DNA of 64,000 nt, taken from NCBI RefSeq assembly GCF_007859195.1, contig NZ_VOHL01000001.1, forward strand, positions 1 through 64,000, in the 5' to 3' direction. The position numbers were made by a program, and so were the translations under genes. The stretch is from Streptococcus cuniculipharyngis. Its GTDB lineage: Bacteria > Bacillota > Bacilli > Lactobacillales > Streptococcaceae. Below the pieces are notes generated by a model that was not told where the DNA came from, did not search any database, and saw only the letters and a list, made by a program, of their open reading frames with translations. This document shows, one piece after another, positions 17,974-26,068 of the stretch; position 1 is the stretch's first letter; every line of letters begins with the position of its first letter.

Positions 17974-19527
17974 ATGAAATTTACAGATTTAAACCTATCA
18001 GCAGAGATTTTATCTGCTGTTGAAAAAGCTGGCTTTGTTGAACCATCTCCGATTCAAGAAATGACCATTCCTTTGGCCCTTGCTGGCAAGGATGTCATCG
18101 GTCAAGCGCAGACAGGGACAGGAAAAACCGCAGCCTTTGGTTTGCCAACCTTGAACAAGATTCACACAGAGGATAATACCATTCAAGCCTTGATTATTGC
18201 TCCAACCCGTGAGTTGGCAGTGCAATGTCAGGAGGAACTTTTCCGTTTTGGGCGTGATAAGGGGGTCAAGGTACGGTCGGTTTATGGTGGCTCAAGTATT
18301 GAAAAACAAATCAAGGCCCTACGTTCTGGTGCTCATATCGTGGTTGGCACACCAGGTCGTTTGTTGGATTTAATCAAACGTAAGGCTTTGAAGTTGTCTG
18401 ATATTGAAACCTTGATTTTGGATGAGGCTGATGAAATGCTCAATATGGGCTTTTTGGAAGATATTGAGAGTATTATCAGCCGAGTGCCAGACAGCCGTCA
18501 AACCCTGCTCTTTTCAGCGACCATGCCAGAACCGATTAAGCGTATTGGCGTGACCTTTATGAAAGAACCTGAGCATGTTAAGATTGCGGCCAAAGAACTA
18601 ACGACGGAATTGGTGGACCAATATTATATCCGTGTGCGTGAGCAAGAAAAATTTGACACCATGACCCGTTTGATGGATGTTGACCAACCAGAATTAGCCA
18701 TTGTCTTCGGTCGGACCAAGCGTCGTGTGGACGAATTGACGCGTGGTTTGAAACTGCGTGGTTACCGTGCCGAGGGCATCCACGGTGATTTAGATCAGGG
18801 CAAACGCCTGCGTGTCCTTCGTGATTTCAAAAATGATGGTCTTGATATCCTTGTCGCTACCGATGTGGCGGCGCGTGGCTTGGACATTTCTGGGGTGACC
18901 CACGTTTACAACTATGATATTCCCCAAGACCCAGAAAGCTATGTTCACCGTATCGGACGGACAGGACGTGCCGGCAAACATGGACAGTCCATTACTTTTG
19001 TTTCACCAAATGAAATGGGCTACCTATCCATTATTGAAAATCTAACCAAGAAGCGGATGAAGGGCTTAAAACCAGCGACTGCTGAGGAAGCCTTCCAAGC
19101 TAAGAAAAAAGTCGCCTTGAAAAAAATTGCCCGTGATTTTGCCGATGAAAAGGTGCAGGCTAGTTTTGAGAAATTCAGGGCAGATGCCATCAAGTTAGCA
19201 AATGATTTTAGCCCAGAAGAGTTAGCCCTTTACATTCTTAATTTGACGGTTCAAGACCCAGATAGTCTGCCAGAAGTTGAGATTGCTCGTGAAAAACCGC
19301 TGCCATTTAAACCGTCAGGCAATGGGTTTGCGAATAAGGGGCGTGGAGGCAATAACAACCGGTCATTCAATCGTCAATCAGGGAAACGTGAGGGAGGTCG
19401 CCGAGATTTCAAACGTCGTTCCAACAAAAATTCCCGTGATTTTGACAATAAAGGCAACAAACGCCCACACCGCACCTCAAGTGAAAAGAAAAATGGCTTT
19501 GTTATCCGTAACAAGGGAGATAAATAA
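17974..19527 (+). CDS. cshA: DEAD-box ATP-dependent RNA helicase (CshA-type)
   Basis: A 517-residue DEAD-box helicase that unwinds RNA in mRNA decay and ribosome assembly, often cold-induced. Motifs appear in order: Q motif [10 protein letters not shown] near 24-33, Walker A AQTGTGKT near 45-52, DEAD in LDEADEML near 149-156, SAT in LLFSATMP, and [10 protein letters not shown] near 326-335. The last 90 residues are a basic, Gly/Arg/Asn-rich tail ([17 protein letters not shown]) typical of CshA RNA-binding extensions. The gene stands alone between a possible leader attenuator and a triple terminator array. Confidence 0.93.
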   Translation: MKFTDLNLSAEILSAVEKAGFVEPSPIQEMTIPLALAGKDVIGQAQTGTGKTAAFGLPTLNKIHTEDNTIQALIIAPTRELAVQCQEELFRFGRDKGVKVRSVYGGSSIEKQIKALRSGAHIVVGTPGRLLDLIKRKALKLSDIETLILDEADEMLNMGFLEDIESIISRVPDSRQTLLFSATMPEPIKRIGVTFMKEPEHVKIAAKELTTELVDQYYIRVREQEKFDTMTRLMDVDQPELAIVFGRTKRRVDELTRGLKLRGYRAEGIHGDLDQGKRLRVLRDFKNDGLDILVATDVAARGLDISGVTHVYNYDIPQDPESYVHRIGRTGRAGKHGQSITFVSPNEMGYLSIIENLTKKRMKGLKPATAEEAFQAKKKVALKKIARDFADEKVQASFEKFRADAIKLANDFSPEELALYILNLTVQDPDSLPEVEIAREKPLPFKPSGNGFANKGRGGNNNRSFNRQSGKREGGRRDFKRRSNKNSRDFDNKGNKRPHRTSSEKKNGFVIRNKGDK

Positions 19528-19650
19528 AAAGGTCCAGTGGACCTTTTTATCATTTTGCCCAAAAAAGGACAGCAAAATCAGGTCCGGTGGACCTTTTTAT
19601 CATTTTGCCTAAAAAAAGGACAGCAAACTCAGGTCCAGTGGACCTTTTTA
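19526..19650 (+). repeat. Tandem array of three terminator hairpins, 50-51-bp period (copy 2)
   Basis: GGTCC-A/G-GT-GGACC hairpins with T5 start at 19531, 19581 and 19632, at periods of 50 and 51. The spacers keep TTATCATTTTG and a second stem ATTTTGC/GCAAAAT (19550s to 19570s). The middle hairpin has a CGG loop variant. The array begins directly at the helicase stop codon, as copy 1 does behind gpmA. Confidence 0.85.
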
Positions 19651-19867
19651 TCATTTTGTCAAAAAGGAGAAGTAAAATCTAGGACTAAGGGATCATTTTA
19701 TTATGAATACTCATAATAAAAAGAATATTTGACTATGTTAGTATGGTTGATAATGATTAAACTATAACAATGAAGTCAGTGAACATCATAAATATTCTAT
19801 ACTTATGTGATAAATTAGCTAGGAGAATTTCGCTAATATTTGGTTTTTTCTAGAGTTTTTACAAACT
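19651..19867. other. AT-rich spacer before the restriction-modification operon
   Basis: These roughly 220 bases hold no gene I can support. The composition changes from moderate to clearly AT-rich at about 19680, which marks the left boundary of the accessory island. No inverted repeat, direct repeat or integrase remnant was seen. Confidence 0.5.
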
Positions 19868-19896
19868 TTGAGAAGTTTAATGGACTATGATATAAT
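19868..19896 (+). promoter_or_regulatory. Promoter of the restriction-modification operon
   Basis: TTGAGA (19868-19873) and TATAAT (19891-19896) are 17 bases apart, with TGA before the -10 (extended). It is a strong consensus promoter 30 bases ahead of the methylase start. Confidence 0.75.
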
Positions 19897-19926
19897 AAAT
19901 CTAAATAGAAAAGAAGGATAATAAGA

Positions 19927-21912
19927 ATGATAGATAATTTTTTTAAAGATAAAAATTTCAATCTTGAGCAGTTTACTGATAAAGAAATTCTAGCTCTTAA
20001 AAATCGAATTACCGAAAAAACTACCAAAACTGGAAAAATTTCGTATAACATCAAATGTTTTATTAGGGAAAAAAATGTTGCTTTAAAACCTGAAGAGTTG
20101 GTAAGACAGCTCTATTTGTACAAGCTGATTCATGATTATGATTATCCAGTGAATCAAATAGCAGTGGAATATAGTGTATCTTTTGGTCGTGAGAAAAAGC
20201 GTGCGGATATTGTTGTTTTTGATAAGCAAAATACAACAGCACCATATATCATTGTTGAAGTAAAAAAAGCCAAGTTAAAAGATGGAAAAGAGCAACTGAA
20301 AAGCTATTGTAATGCGACGGGTGCTCCGATTGGTGTTTGGACAAATGGGAAACAGATTTCTTTTTATAATCGTAAAGATCCCAATTATTTTGAAGATATT
20401 CCAAATATTCCTAAATATACTGAAAAATTATCTGATATTCTTAGTGAGCGTTGGAATATTGCAGACTTAATTCAAAACGATAAGCTGGTGACTGAGCGTA
20501 AAAGTCTGAAGGATCTCATTTTAGAAATGGAAGATGAAGTGTTGGCAAATGCTGGGGTCGATGTTTTTGAAGAAGTTTTCAAGTTAATTTTTACAAAACT
20601 TTATGATGAATTAGAAAGTACTCGAAATAAAACACGTCATCTGTCTTTTAGAAATTATGGAGATACAGATACGGAATTAAAAGATCGTATCCAGCAACTA
20701 TTTGTAAACGCCCAAAATAAGTGGGAAGGTGTTTTTGAAGAAAATGCGAAAATCATGCTAAGTTCATCCCACTTATCTGTTTGTGTGTCTAGTTTGCAAG
20801 ATGTTAAATTATTTAATTCTAATTTAGATGTTGTGGATGATGCTTTTGAGTATTTGATGAGTAAGTCAAGTAAGGGCGAAAAAGGTCAGTATTTTACACC
20901 ACGTTATGTCATTGATATGTGTGTTAAGATGCTTAATCCTACCAAAGATGAAACCATGATTGATACAGCAAGTGGTAGTTGTGGTTTTCCGGTTCATACA
21001 ATGTTTCATGTGTGGAAACAAATTTTAGACGAAAAAGGAATTAAACAGAGTCATTTATTTACTGCTGAAGAAAAACCAACGGAATGTGAAGATTATGTAA
21101 AATCAAAAGTTTTTGCTATTGATTTTGATGAAAAAGCTGTTCGAGTTTCTAGAACTTTGAATCTTATCGCTGGAGATGGGCAAACCAATGTTTTACATCT
21201 AAATACTTTAGATTATGAGCGTTGGGACGAAACTGTTCAACAAGAAGAGTGGACTGATACTTATAATCAAGGGTGGAAACGTCTCAAAAAACTTCGTCAA
21301 TCTAAAAATAGTAACTACGCATTTCAATTTGATGTTTTAATGGCAAATCCGCCTTTTGCAGGTGATATTAAGGAAAGTCGAATTATTACGAAATTTGAAT
21401 TAGGTAAAAATGCAAAAGGAAAATATCAAACTAAAGTTGGACGAGATATTCTATTCATAGAACGTAATTTGAACTTCTTAAAACCTGGTGGACGCATGGC
21501 AGTTGTTCTCCCTCAAGGACGCTTTAACAATTCTAGTGATAAGTATATTCGAGACTATATTGCCGAACATTGTCGTATTTTAGCAGTTGTTGGTCTGCAT
21601 GGCAATGTTTTTAAGCCACATACAGGAACGAAAACAAGCGTCTTATTTGTTCAAAAATGGGATGATGAACTATGTCCGAAAGTGGAGGATTATCCAATTT
21701 TTTTTGCTACCATGCAAGAACCAAGTAAAGATAATAGTGGTGATAAAATTTATCTCAAAGATGAAAATGGCTCTCCAATTTTAGATGAACATGGGCATCT
21801 GATTGTGAAACATGACCTCTATAATCATGATGGAAAAACACAAGATGGTATTGCTGAAGCTTTTATTGAATTTGCTAAAAAGGAAAAACTTTCTTTTGTG
21901 GGAAAGGATTAA
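19927..21912 (+). CDS. BcgI-like restriction-modification protein: HsdR-N nuclease fused to N6-adenine methyltransferase
   Basis: The 661-residue protein combines cleavage and modification. Residues about 40-150 form a type I R-protein N-terminal nuclease domain: Asp94 in RADIVVF, Glu111 and Lys113 in VEVKKA, and a Q-x3-Y (123-127), together a PD-(D/E)xK centre. Residues about 210-650 are an HsdM-type N6 methyltransferase with QYFTPR (321-326), the SAM motif DTASGSCGF (346-354) and catalytic NPPF (474-477). No helicase domain or hsdR gene is present. This R-M fusion with a separate S protein is the plan of type IIB/IIG enzymes such as BcgI. AT-rich codon use suggests transfer. Confidence 0.88.
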   Translation: MIDNFFKDKNFNLEQFTDKEILALKNRITEKTTKTGKISYNIKCFIREKNVALKPEELVRQLYLYKLIHDYDYPVNQIAVEYSVSFGREKKRADIVVFDKQNTTAPYIIVEVKKAKLKDGKEQLKSYCNATGAPIGVWTNGKQISFYNRKDPNYFEDIPNIPKYTEKLSDILSERWNIADLIQNDKLVTERKSLKDLILEMEDEVLANAGVDVFEEVFKLIFTKLYDELESTRNKTRHLSFRNYGDTDTELKDRIQQLFVNAQNKWEGVFEENAKIMLSSSHLSVCVSSLQDVKLFNSNLDVVDDAFEYLMSKSSKGEKGQYFTPRYVIDMCVKMLNPTKDETMIDTASGSCGFPVHTMFHVWKQILDEKGIKQSHLFTAEEKPTECEDYVKSKVFAIDFDEKAVRVSRTLNLIAGDGQTNVLHLNTLDYERWDETVQQEEWTDTYNQGWKRLKKLRQSKNSNYAFQFDVLMANPPFAGDIKESRIITKFELGKNAKGKYQTKVGRDILFIERNLNFLKPGGRMAVVLPQGRFNNSSDKYIRDYIAEHCRILAVVGLHGNVFKPHTGTKTSVLFVQKWDDELCPKVEDYPIFFATMQEPSKDNSGDKIYLKDENGSPILDEHGHLIVKHDLYNHDGKTQDGIAEAFIEFAKKEKLSFVGKD

Positions 21913-21941
21913 GCCCATTTAACCCTGCCAAATATCAGGCA

Positions 21942-24083
21942 TTGTTAGATGGGCTGGAAGTGAGTGAAATTAGTTTATCCGTTGTTGATAAAAATAAAGA
22001 TTGTAGATTTGATACTGACTTTTGGACAAAAGAACCAAAACGTAATCCACAATTAACATATATTAAAATAGGTGATTGCCTTTTAAAATCACAATATGGA
22101 ATTTCTATTTCTATGAATGAAATTGGAGATGGTATTCCAATTTATAGAATGAATGAAATTCATAATATGTTATGTGATTTTTCTGTATCAAAGTATGCAA
22201 ATGTATCAAATTTAGAGAAAGAAACCTTTTTATTAAAAGATAGAGATGTTTTGTTTAACAGAACAAATTCGTTTGAGTGGGTTGGGAGAACAGGTATTTT
22301 TTATCAGCAAGACGATAGTGATTTTATTTTTGCTTCTTATCTTGTGCGTTTTGTTCCAAATGAAGATATTATTTTACCTGAATACCTAACAGCATATTTA
22401 AATACGAAATATGGTATTTGGGACTTAAAAAGGCGGGCTAGACAATCTATTAACCAAACCAATATAAACCCAGAAGAGGTAAAAGAAACCTTTATTCCAT
22501 TACTTGATAGAGATTTTCAATTAAAAATAAAAGACTGCTTCGATAATGCAAAACTATCTTTGAAAAAATCTCAAAACATCTACATCGAAGCCGAAACTTT
22601 ATTGCTAGACAATCTTGGTTTAACTGATTTTCAAGCTATACAAAATCCTGTAAATATCAAATCGCTCAAAGATAGCTTTTTACAAACAGGGCGATTGGAT
22701 GCAGAGTTTTATCAACCCATTTATGAGCAATTAGAAAAATTTATTCAAACTCATTCAAATGGTTTTGAAAAATTAGGTAAAGTATGCCGTTTGCACGATG
22801 AGAATTACACGCCAAACGAAAACCAAGAATACGACTATATTGAGCTTTCCAATATCGGTAAATCAGGTGAAATTACAGGTAGTACAAAAGCATTAGGCAA
22901 AGACTTGCCATCTCGTGCTAGACGGAAAGTGCGAACAAATCAAGTGATGATTTCCAGCATTGAAGGCTCTTTGCAAAGTTGTGCAATTGTACCACCGCAC
23001 TATGATAATTCTTTATGTTCGACAGGATTTTATGTATTGTCATCTGATAAAATCAATGCAGAAACTTTATTGGTGTTGTTCAAATCATCACTTATGCAAC
23101 AGATTTTAAAGAAAAACTGTTCAGGAACGATTTTAACGGCAATCAATAAAGAGGACTTATTAAATATCCCGCTGCCGATTATTTCTCAAAATACGCAAGA
23201 AAAAATCGCTGAATATATCCGTCAAAGCAACGATTTACGTGAGCAAGCCCAACAGTTATTGACTGAAGCAAAAGCATCTGTTGAAAATGAAATCGAAAAC
23301 TCTGTGAAAGTTTCACGGGGGGGGGGGGGGGTAGAGATTGACTCTCTCCTTGCTAAAGCCCTCTATTATGAGCGCTTAGCAGAGTGGACACTCATAGAAT
23401 TGTTAATCGAGCAAAAAACAAGCAATGTCTCTGTTCAAACTTTATCACAATCATTTGGTATGAGTGGGCGTTTAGATGCTGAATATTATCAACCGAAATT
23501 TACACAACTTTTAGAAAGTATGGCTAAATTTGATTGTGTACGTTTAGGTGATATAGTAGACTTGTATAAATCAATTGAGCCAGGTTCACAAGCATATCAG
23601 AGTCAAGGAGTACCATTTGTGCGTGTATCAAATTTATCTAAATATGGTATTACAAAATCAGACAAGTTTTTAGATCCTGAATCCTTTAATGAAGCTATTC
23701 GTCCTAAAAGAGACACTATTTTATTATCTAAAGATGGGACAGTTGGGATTGCCTATCGGGTACCAGAAGATTTAGATGTGATTACATCAGGAGCGATTGT
23801 CCATTTATCTCTAAAAACAGATAGAGTGCTACCTGACTATCTTGCTTTAGTTATAAATTCGGCAGTAGTACAATTACAAGCAGAACGTGATGCAGGTGGT
23901 TCAATTATCCAGCATTGGAAACCGTCAGAGATTTTAGACGTGCGTATTCCAGTATTACCTAGAACCATTCAGCTAAGGATTAGTGAAAAAATTCAACAAA
24001 GTTTTACACTGAAAGCCAAAAGTGAAGAACTATTAGCTGAAGCTAAAAGGTTAGTAGAAAATGAAATTGAAAATATGAGGTAG
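21942..24083 (+). CDS. Three-unit specificity (S) protein with an internal poly-G tract
   Basis: The frame encodes 713 residues in three target-recognition units, each opened by a related motif: CRFDTDFW (near 22), GRLDAEFYQP (near 248) and GRLDAEYYQP (near 506). Each ends in a helical segment; those after units 2 and 3 are similar (LLTEAKASVENEIEN and LLAEAKRLVENEIEN). HsdS proteins normally have two units and about 400 residues. A run of 15 G encodes R-GGGG-V at 459-464, between units 2 and 3. The only canonical start is TTG 21942 with no clear ribosome site, while the frame is open further upstream (see findings). It probably dictates the DNA site of the methylase-nuclease. Confidence 0.85.
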   Translation: MLDGLEVSEISLSVVDKNKDCRFDTDFWTKEPKRNPQLTYIKIGDCLLKSQYGISISMNEIGDGIPIYRMNEIHNMLCDFSVSKYANVSNLEKETFLLKDRDVLFNRTNSFEWVGRTGIFYQQDDSDFIFASYLVRFVPNEDIILPEYLTAYLNTKYGIWDLKRRARQSINQTNINPEEVKETFIPLLDRDFQLKIKDCFDNAKLSLKKSQNIYIEAETLLLDNLGLTDFQAIQNPVNIKSLKDSFLQTGRLDAEFYQPIYEQLEKFIQTHSNGFEKLGKVCRLHDENYTPNENQEYDYIELSNIGKSGEITGSTKALGKDLPSRARRKVRTNQVMISSIEGSLQSCAIVPPHYDNSLCSTGFYVLSSDKINAETLLVLFKSSLMQQILKKNCSGTILTAINKEDLLNIPLPIISQNTQEKIAEYIRQSNDLREQAQQLLTEAKASVENEIENSVKVSRGGGGVEIDSLLAKALYYERLAEWTLIELLIEQKTSNVSVQTLSQSFGMSGRLDAEYYQPKFTQLLESMAKFDCVRLGDIVDLYKSIEPGSQAYQSQGVPFVRVSNLSKYGITKSDKFLDPESFNEAIRPKRDTILLSKDGTVGIAYRVPEDLDVITSGAIVHLSLKTDRVLPDYLALVINSAVVQLQAERDAGGSIIQHWKPSEILDVRIPVLPRTIQLRISEKIQQSFTLKAKSEELLAEAKRLVENEIENMR
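23317..23331 (+). repeat. Poly-G tract of 15 bases inside the S gene (phase-variable)
   Basis: Fifteen consecutive G follow TTTCAC. With 15 G the frame reads CGG GGG GGG GGG GGG GTA GAG and continues. With 14 G it reads TAG directly after the tract; with 16 or 13 G it reads GGT AGA GAT TGA. Every length that is not 15 modulo 3 therefore truncates the protein at about residue 463-467, after two units. Confidence 0.92.
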
Positions 24084-24085
24084 GT

Positions 24086-24718
24086 ATGTCTGGTAGTAGT
24101 CAAGATTTAAAAAAAGAATGGTTTGAAAAAGCAAGGATTGATTACCATTCACTATTTATTATGCTTTGGCTAAGTTGTAATAGCTGGTATAATTTTCATT
24201 ATTCTTTGACAAATGATAGAGAACATATTAATAAAATAAAGTCTGATCGTTCTTCTAACAATAAATTATACCAATCATTTGAGCGATTGTTTTTATCAGA
24301 TGATAAAGAAGGTGCTGATTTTAGGAATAATATTACCCAACTACACTATGCTTTAATACAAGCAGAGTTAGAGTATCGTGGAAATGATATTCCGAATGGT
24401 TATACTAAAATGATTTTTGAGAATTTACTAACTGATTTTAATAAGAAAACAGATAATACTAGCTACCAAAATGTGATTATTAGTGATGCGAGAACAAAAA
24501 CTGGAAAGTTAAAGAAAAAGTATAGTGATACTCATGATTTAGGTGACTTGGTTGTAGTAGAGGATTTAGGTATTCTTTTTGCGGGAATTTTTGAAATTAT
24601 TTATCAAGTCCGTTGTCATTTGGTACATGGTAGTTTAAAACCTAGTAAGGAAAATCATGCAGTAGTAAGATGTTGCTATTTAATCCTTTGGGATTGTTTA
24701 AAGGGGTTTTGTGAATAA
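24086..24718 (+). CDS. HEPN-motif protein of the restriction-modification operon
   Basis: A 210-residue, mostly helical, soluble protein starting two bases after the S stop codon, with GAGGTAGGT as ribosome site. Near the C-terminus lies YQVRCHLVHGS, in which Arg176 and His181 form the Rx4H motif of HEPN RNases, including the hydrophobic-H-G context seen in many HEPN proteins. I recognise no other family feature. HEPN proteins often act in defence as RNases or as partners of toxins. A role in the R-M system, for example as a back-up or assembly factor, is only inferred from the operon. Confidence 0.6.
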   Translation: MSGSSQDLKKEWFEKARIDYHSLFIMLWLSCNSWYNFHYSLTNDREHINKIKSDRSSNNKLYQSFERLFLSDDKEGADFRNNITQLHYALIQAELEYRGNDIPNGYTKMIFENLLTDFNKKTDNTSYQNVIISDARTKTGKLKKKYSDTHDLGDLVVVEDLGILFAGIFEIIYQVRCHLVHGSLKPSKENHAVVRCCYLILWDCLKGFCE

Positions 24719-24773
24719 TTTCCATATTAAATATATGATATGAGTAATTTCCAATCATTATCATATTTAGAAA

Positions 24774-24825
24774 AAAGACATATAAAAAGGAAACATTCCA
24801 ATATCCTTTTTATATGTCTTTATAA
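24774..24825. terminator. Strong bidirectional terminator at the right edge of the island
   Basis: Eighteen bases (24774-24791) pair perfectly with 24804-24821, with a 12-base loop. A-rich and T-rich flanks allow it to end both the R-M operon and the converging trmN6/GIY-YIG genes. Confidence 0.88.
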
Positions 24826-24892
24826 TTATCCTGTGGCACAGTTGGTTTAAGAGGTGATTACAGTTTTTCGAAGGAGTGGTTCCATAATTGTT

Positions 24893-25162
24893 CTATGGCT
24901 TGTTTTGGGCGATATAATTTAACTTTTCCTGTCTCGTTTTCTTTTTAAACTGGCTTTCAGCTGACATGGCCAGGGACTTGCTAGCAAATTTTTCCACATA
25001 AAGGAGTTGGACCGGTAGTCTGGCTTTGGTATACTTGGCTCCTTTGCCAGCTTGATGGGTCTTAACACGTCTATCTACATCAGTGGTGTAGCCCGTGTAA
25101 AGAGAGTCATCCTGACAACGAAGCACATACATGTAGGCCTTAATTGCTTTTATTTTTTCCAT
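24893..25162 (-). CDS. GIY-YIG nuclease superfamily protein
   Basis: The 89-residue protein has the GIY-YIG core, [18 protein letters not shown], with Tyr and the TGYT turn, then the conserved Arg in [16 protein letters not shown]. It belongs to the small UPF0213 group found widely in firmicutes; its biological role is unknown. The start is the ATG at 25162, which begins 23 bases inside trmN6, so the two genes are translationally coupled. A longer frame reaches 25267 but lacks a ribosome site. Confidence 0.85.
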   Translation of the reverse strand: MEKIKAIKAYMYVLRCQDDSLYTGYTTDVDRRVKTHQAGKGAKYTKARLPVQLLYVEKFASKSLAMSAESQFKKKTRQEKLNYIAQNKP

Positions 25163-25901
25163 AATAAATCTCAAAAATCTCATCGCTATAATCGCCATTG
25201 TCCTTGTGAACAATGAGTGGGGGTAGGATTTTGAACCCCTCCAAAGAACCGTCCTTGATGGCTTCAATCAGTAGCATATTAGCTTCCTTGCCTAATTTAG
25301 GGTAGATGAATTGAACCCGTTTGGGAGCGAGCTTGTATTTTTTTAGGGTGTCCATGATTTCCAAAAACCGATCTGGGCGATGGACCATAGCCAATCGACC
25401 ATTGGATTTGAGTGCTTGCTGGCTGACGCGACAAATTTCATCAAGGTTGGTGGTGATTTCATGGCGGGCCAAGAGGTAATGCTCAGAAAGATTTTTCTTA
25501 GAGCTTTCCCTATCCTTAAAATAAGGGGGATTACAGACAATCAAATCCACCTGCGAAGCTGGCACATGGTCTAAGAGGTGCTTGAGGTCATCTTGGATAA
25601 TGTCAACCTGCTCTTCCAGCTGGTTAAGGATAACGGAACGTTTAGCCATGTCAGCTAAGCGTTCTTGAAGTTCCACAGCTAAAATCTTGACAGGGGTCTG
25701 ACTGCTGGCAAAGAGGGCGACAGCTCCATTACCACTGCAAAGATCGACAATCAAGCCCTTTCGTTGAGGGTATTGGGGAAAGCGAGAGAGGAGGACAGAG
25801 TCCAGAGAATAGCTAAAAACTTCCCGATTTTGAATAATCTTAACATCGGTTGAAAAAAGTTGGTCAACTCGTTCATTGTCTAGTAAAAGATTTTTTGTCA
25901 T
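25140..25901 (-). CDS. tRNA1(Val) (adenine(37)-N6)-methyltransferase TrmN6-like
   Basis: The 253-residue Rossmann methyltransferase shows the SAM motif [13 protein letters not shown] near 49-61 and the catalytic NPPYF near 124-128, as in YfiC/TrmN6, which methylates A37 of a valine tRNA. The N-terminal [20 protein letters not shown] segment is typical of the streptococcal members. It overlaps the GIY-YIG gene, a pair conserved in streptococci. It has a TATAAT reading leftward near 25907-25912. Substrate is inferred by family. Confidence 0.85.
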   Translation of the reverse strand: MTKNLLLDNERVDQLFSTDVKIIQNREVFSYSLDSVLLSRFPQYPQRKGLIVDLCSGNGAVALFASSQTPVKILAVELQERLADMAKRSVILNQLEEQVDIIQDDLKHLLDHVPASQVDLIVCNPPYFKDRESSKKNLSEHYLLARHEITTNLDEICRVSQQALKSNGRLAMVHRPDRFLEIMDTLKKYKLAPKRVQFIYPKLGKEANMLLIEAIKDGSLEGFKILPPLIVHKDNGDYSDEIFEIYYGKNKSN

Positions 25902-25988
25902 GTTTTTATTATAGCATAAGATTTCCCTAGAGAATAGACAGAGCTTGTTTTTACAAGAAATAGATTAGCCAAGATTAGGAAGGGCTAA

Positions 25989-26017
25989 TTGTCCTTTTGA
26001 CTGAAATATGATACAAT
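25989..26017 (+). promoter_or_regulatory. plsC promoter
   Basis: TTGTCC (25989-25994) and TACAAT (26012-26017) lie 17 bases apart, with TGA before the -10. Confidence 0.65.
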
Positions 26018-26068
26018 GAAGGCACTGATCTTATTGACCGAATTTAGCAGAAAGAAAAGGAAATCAAG

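Noticed and set aside
21450..21912. A frameshift or truncation in the methylase gene
   Set aside because: All methylase motifs are in one open frame of normal length; only the start of the following S gene is irregular.
23317..23331. The 15-G run as a pure sequencing or assembly error
   Set aside because: The frame is intact on both sides at exactly this length and the run separates complete protein modules. The exact count could still be off and should be checked in raw reads.
24774..24821. The 18-base inverted repeat as the end of an insertion sequence
   Set aside because: The arms are only 12 bases apart and flanked by A and T tracts, which fits a bidirectional terminator; no transposase is present.
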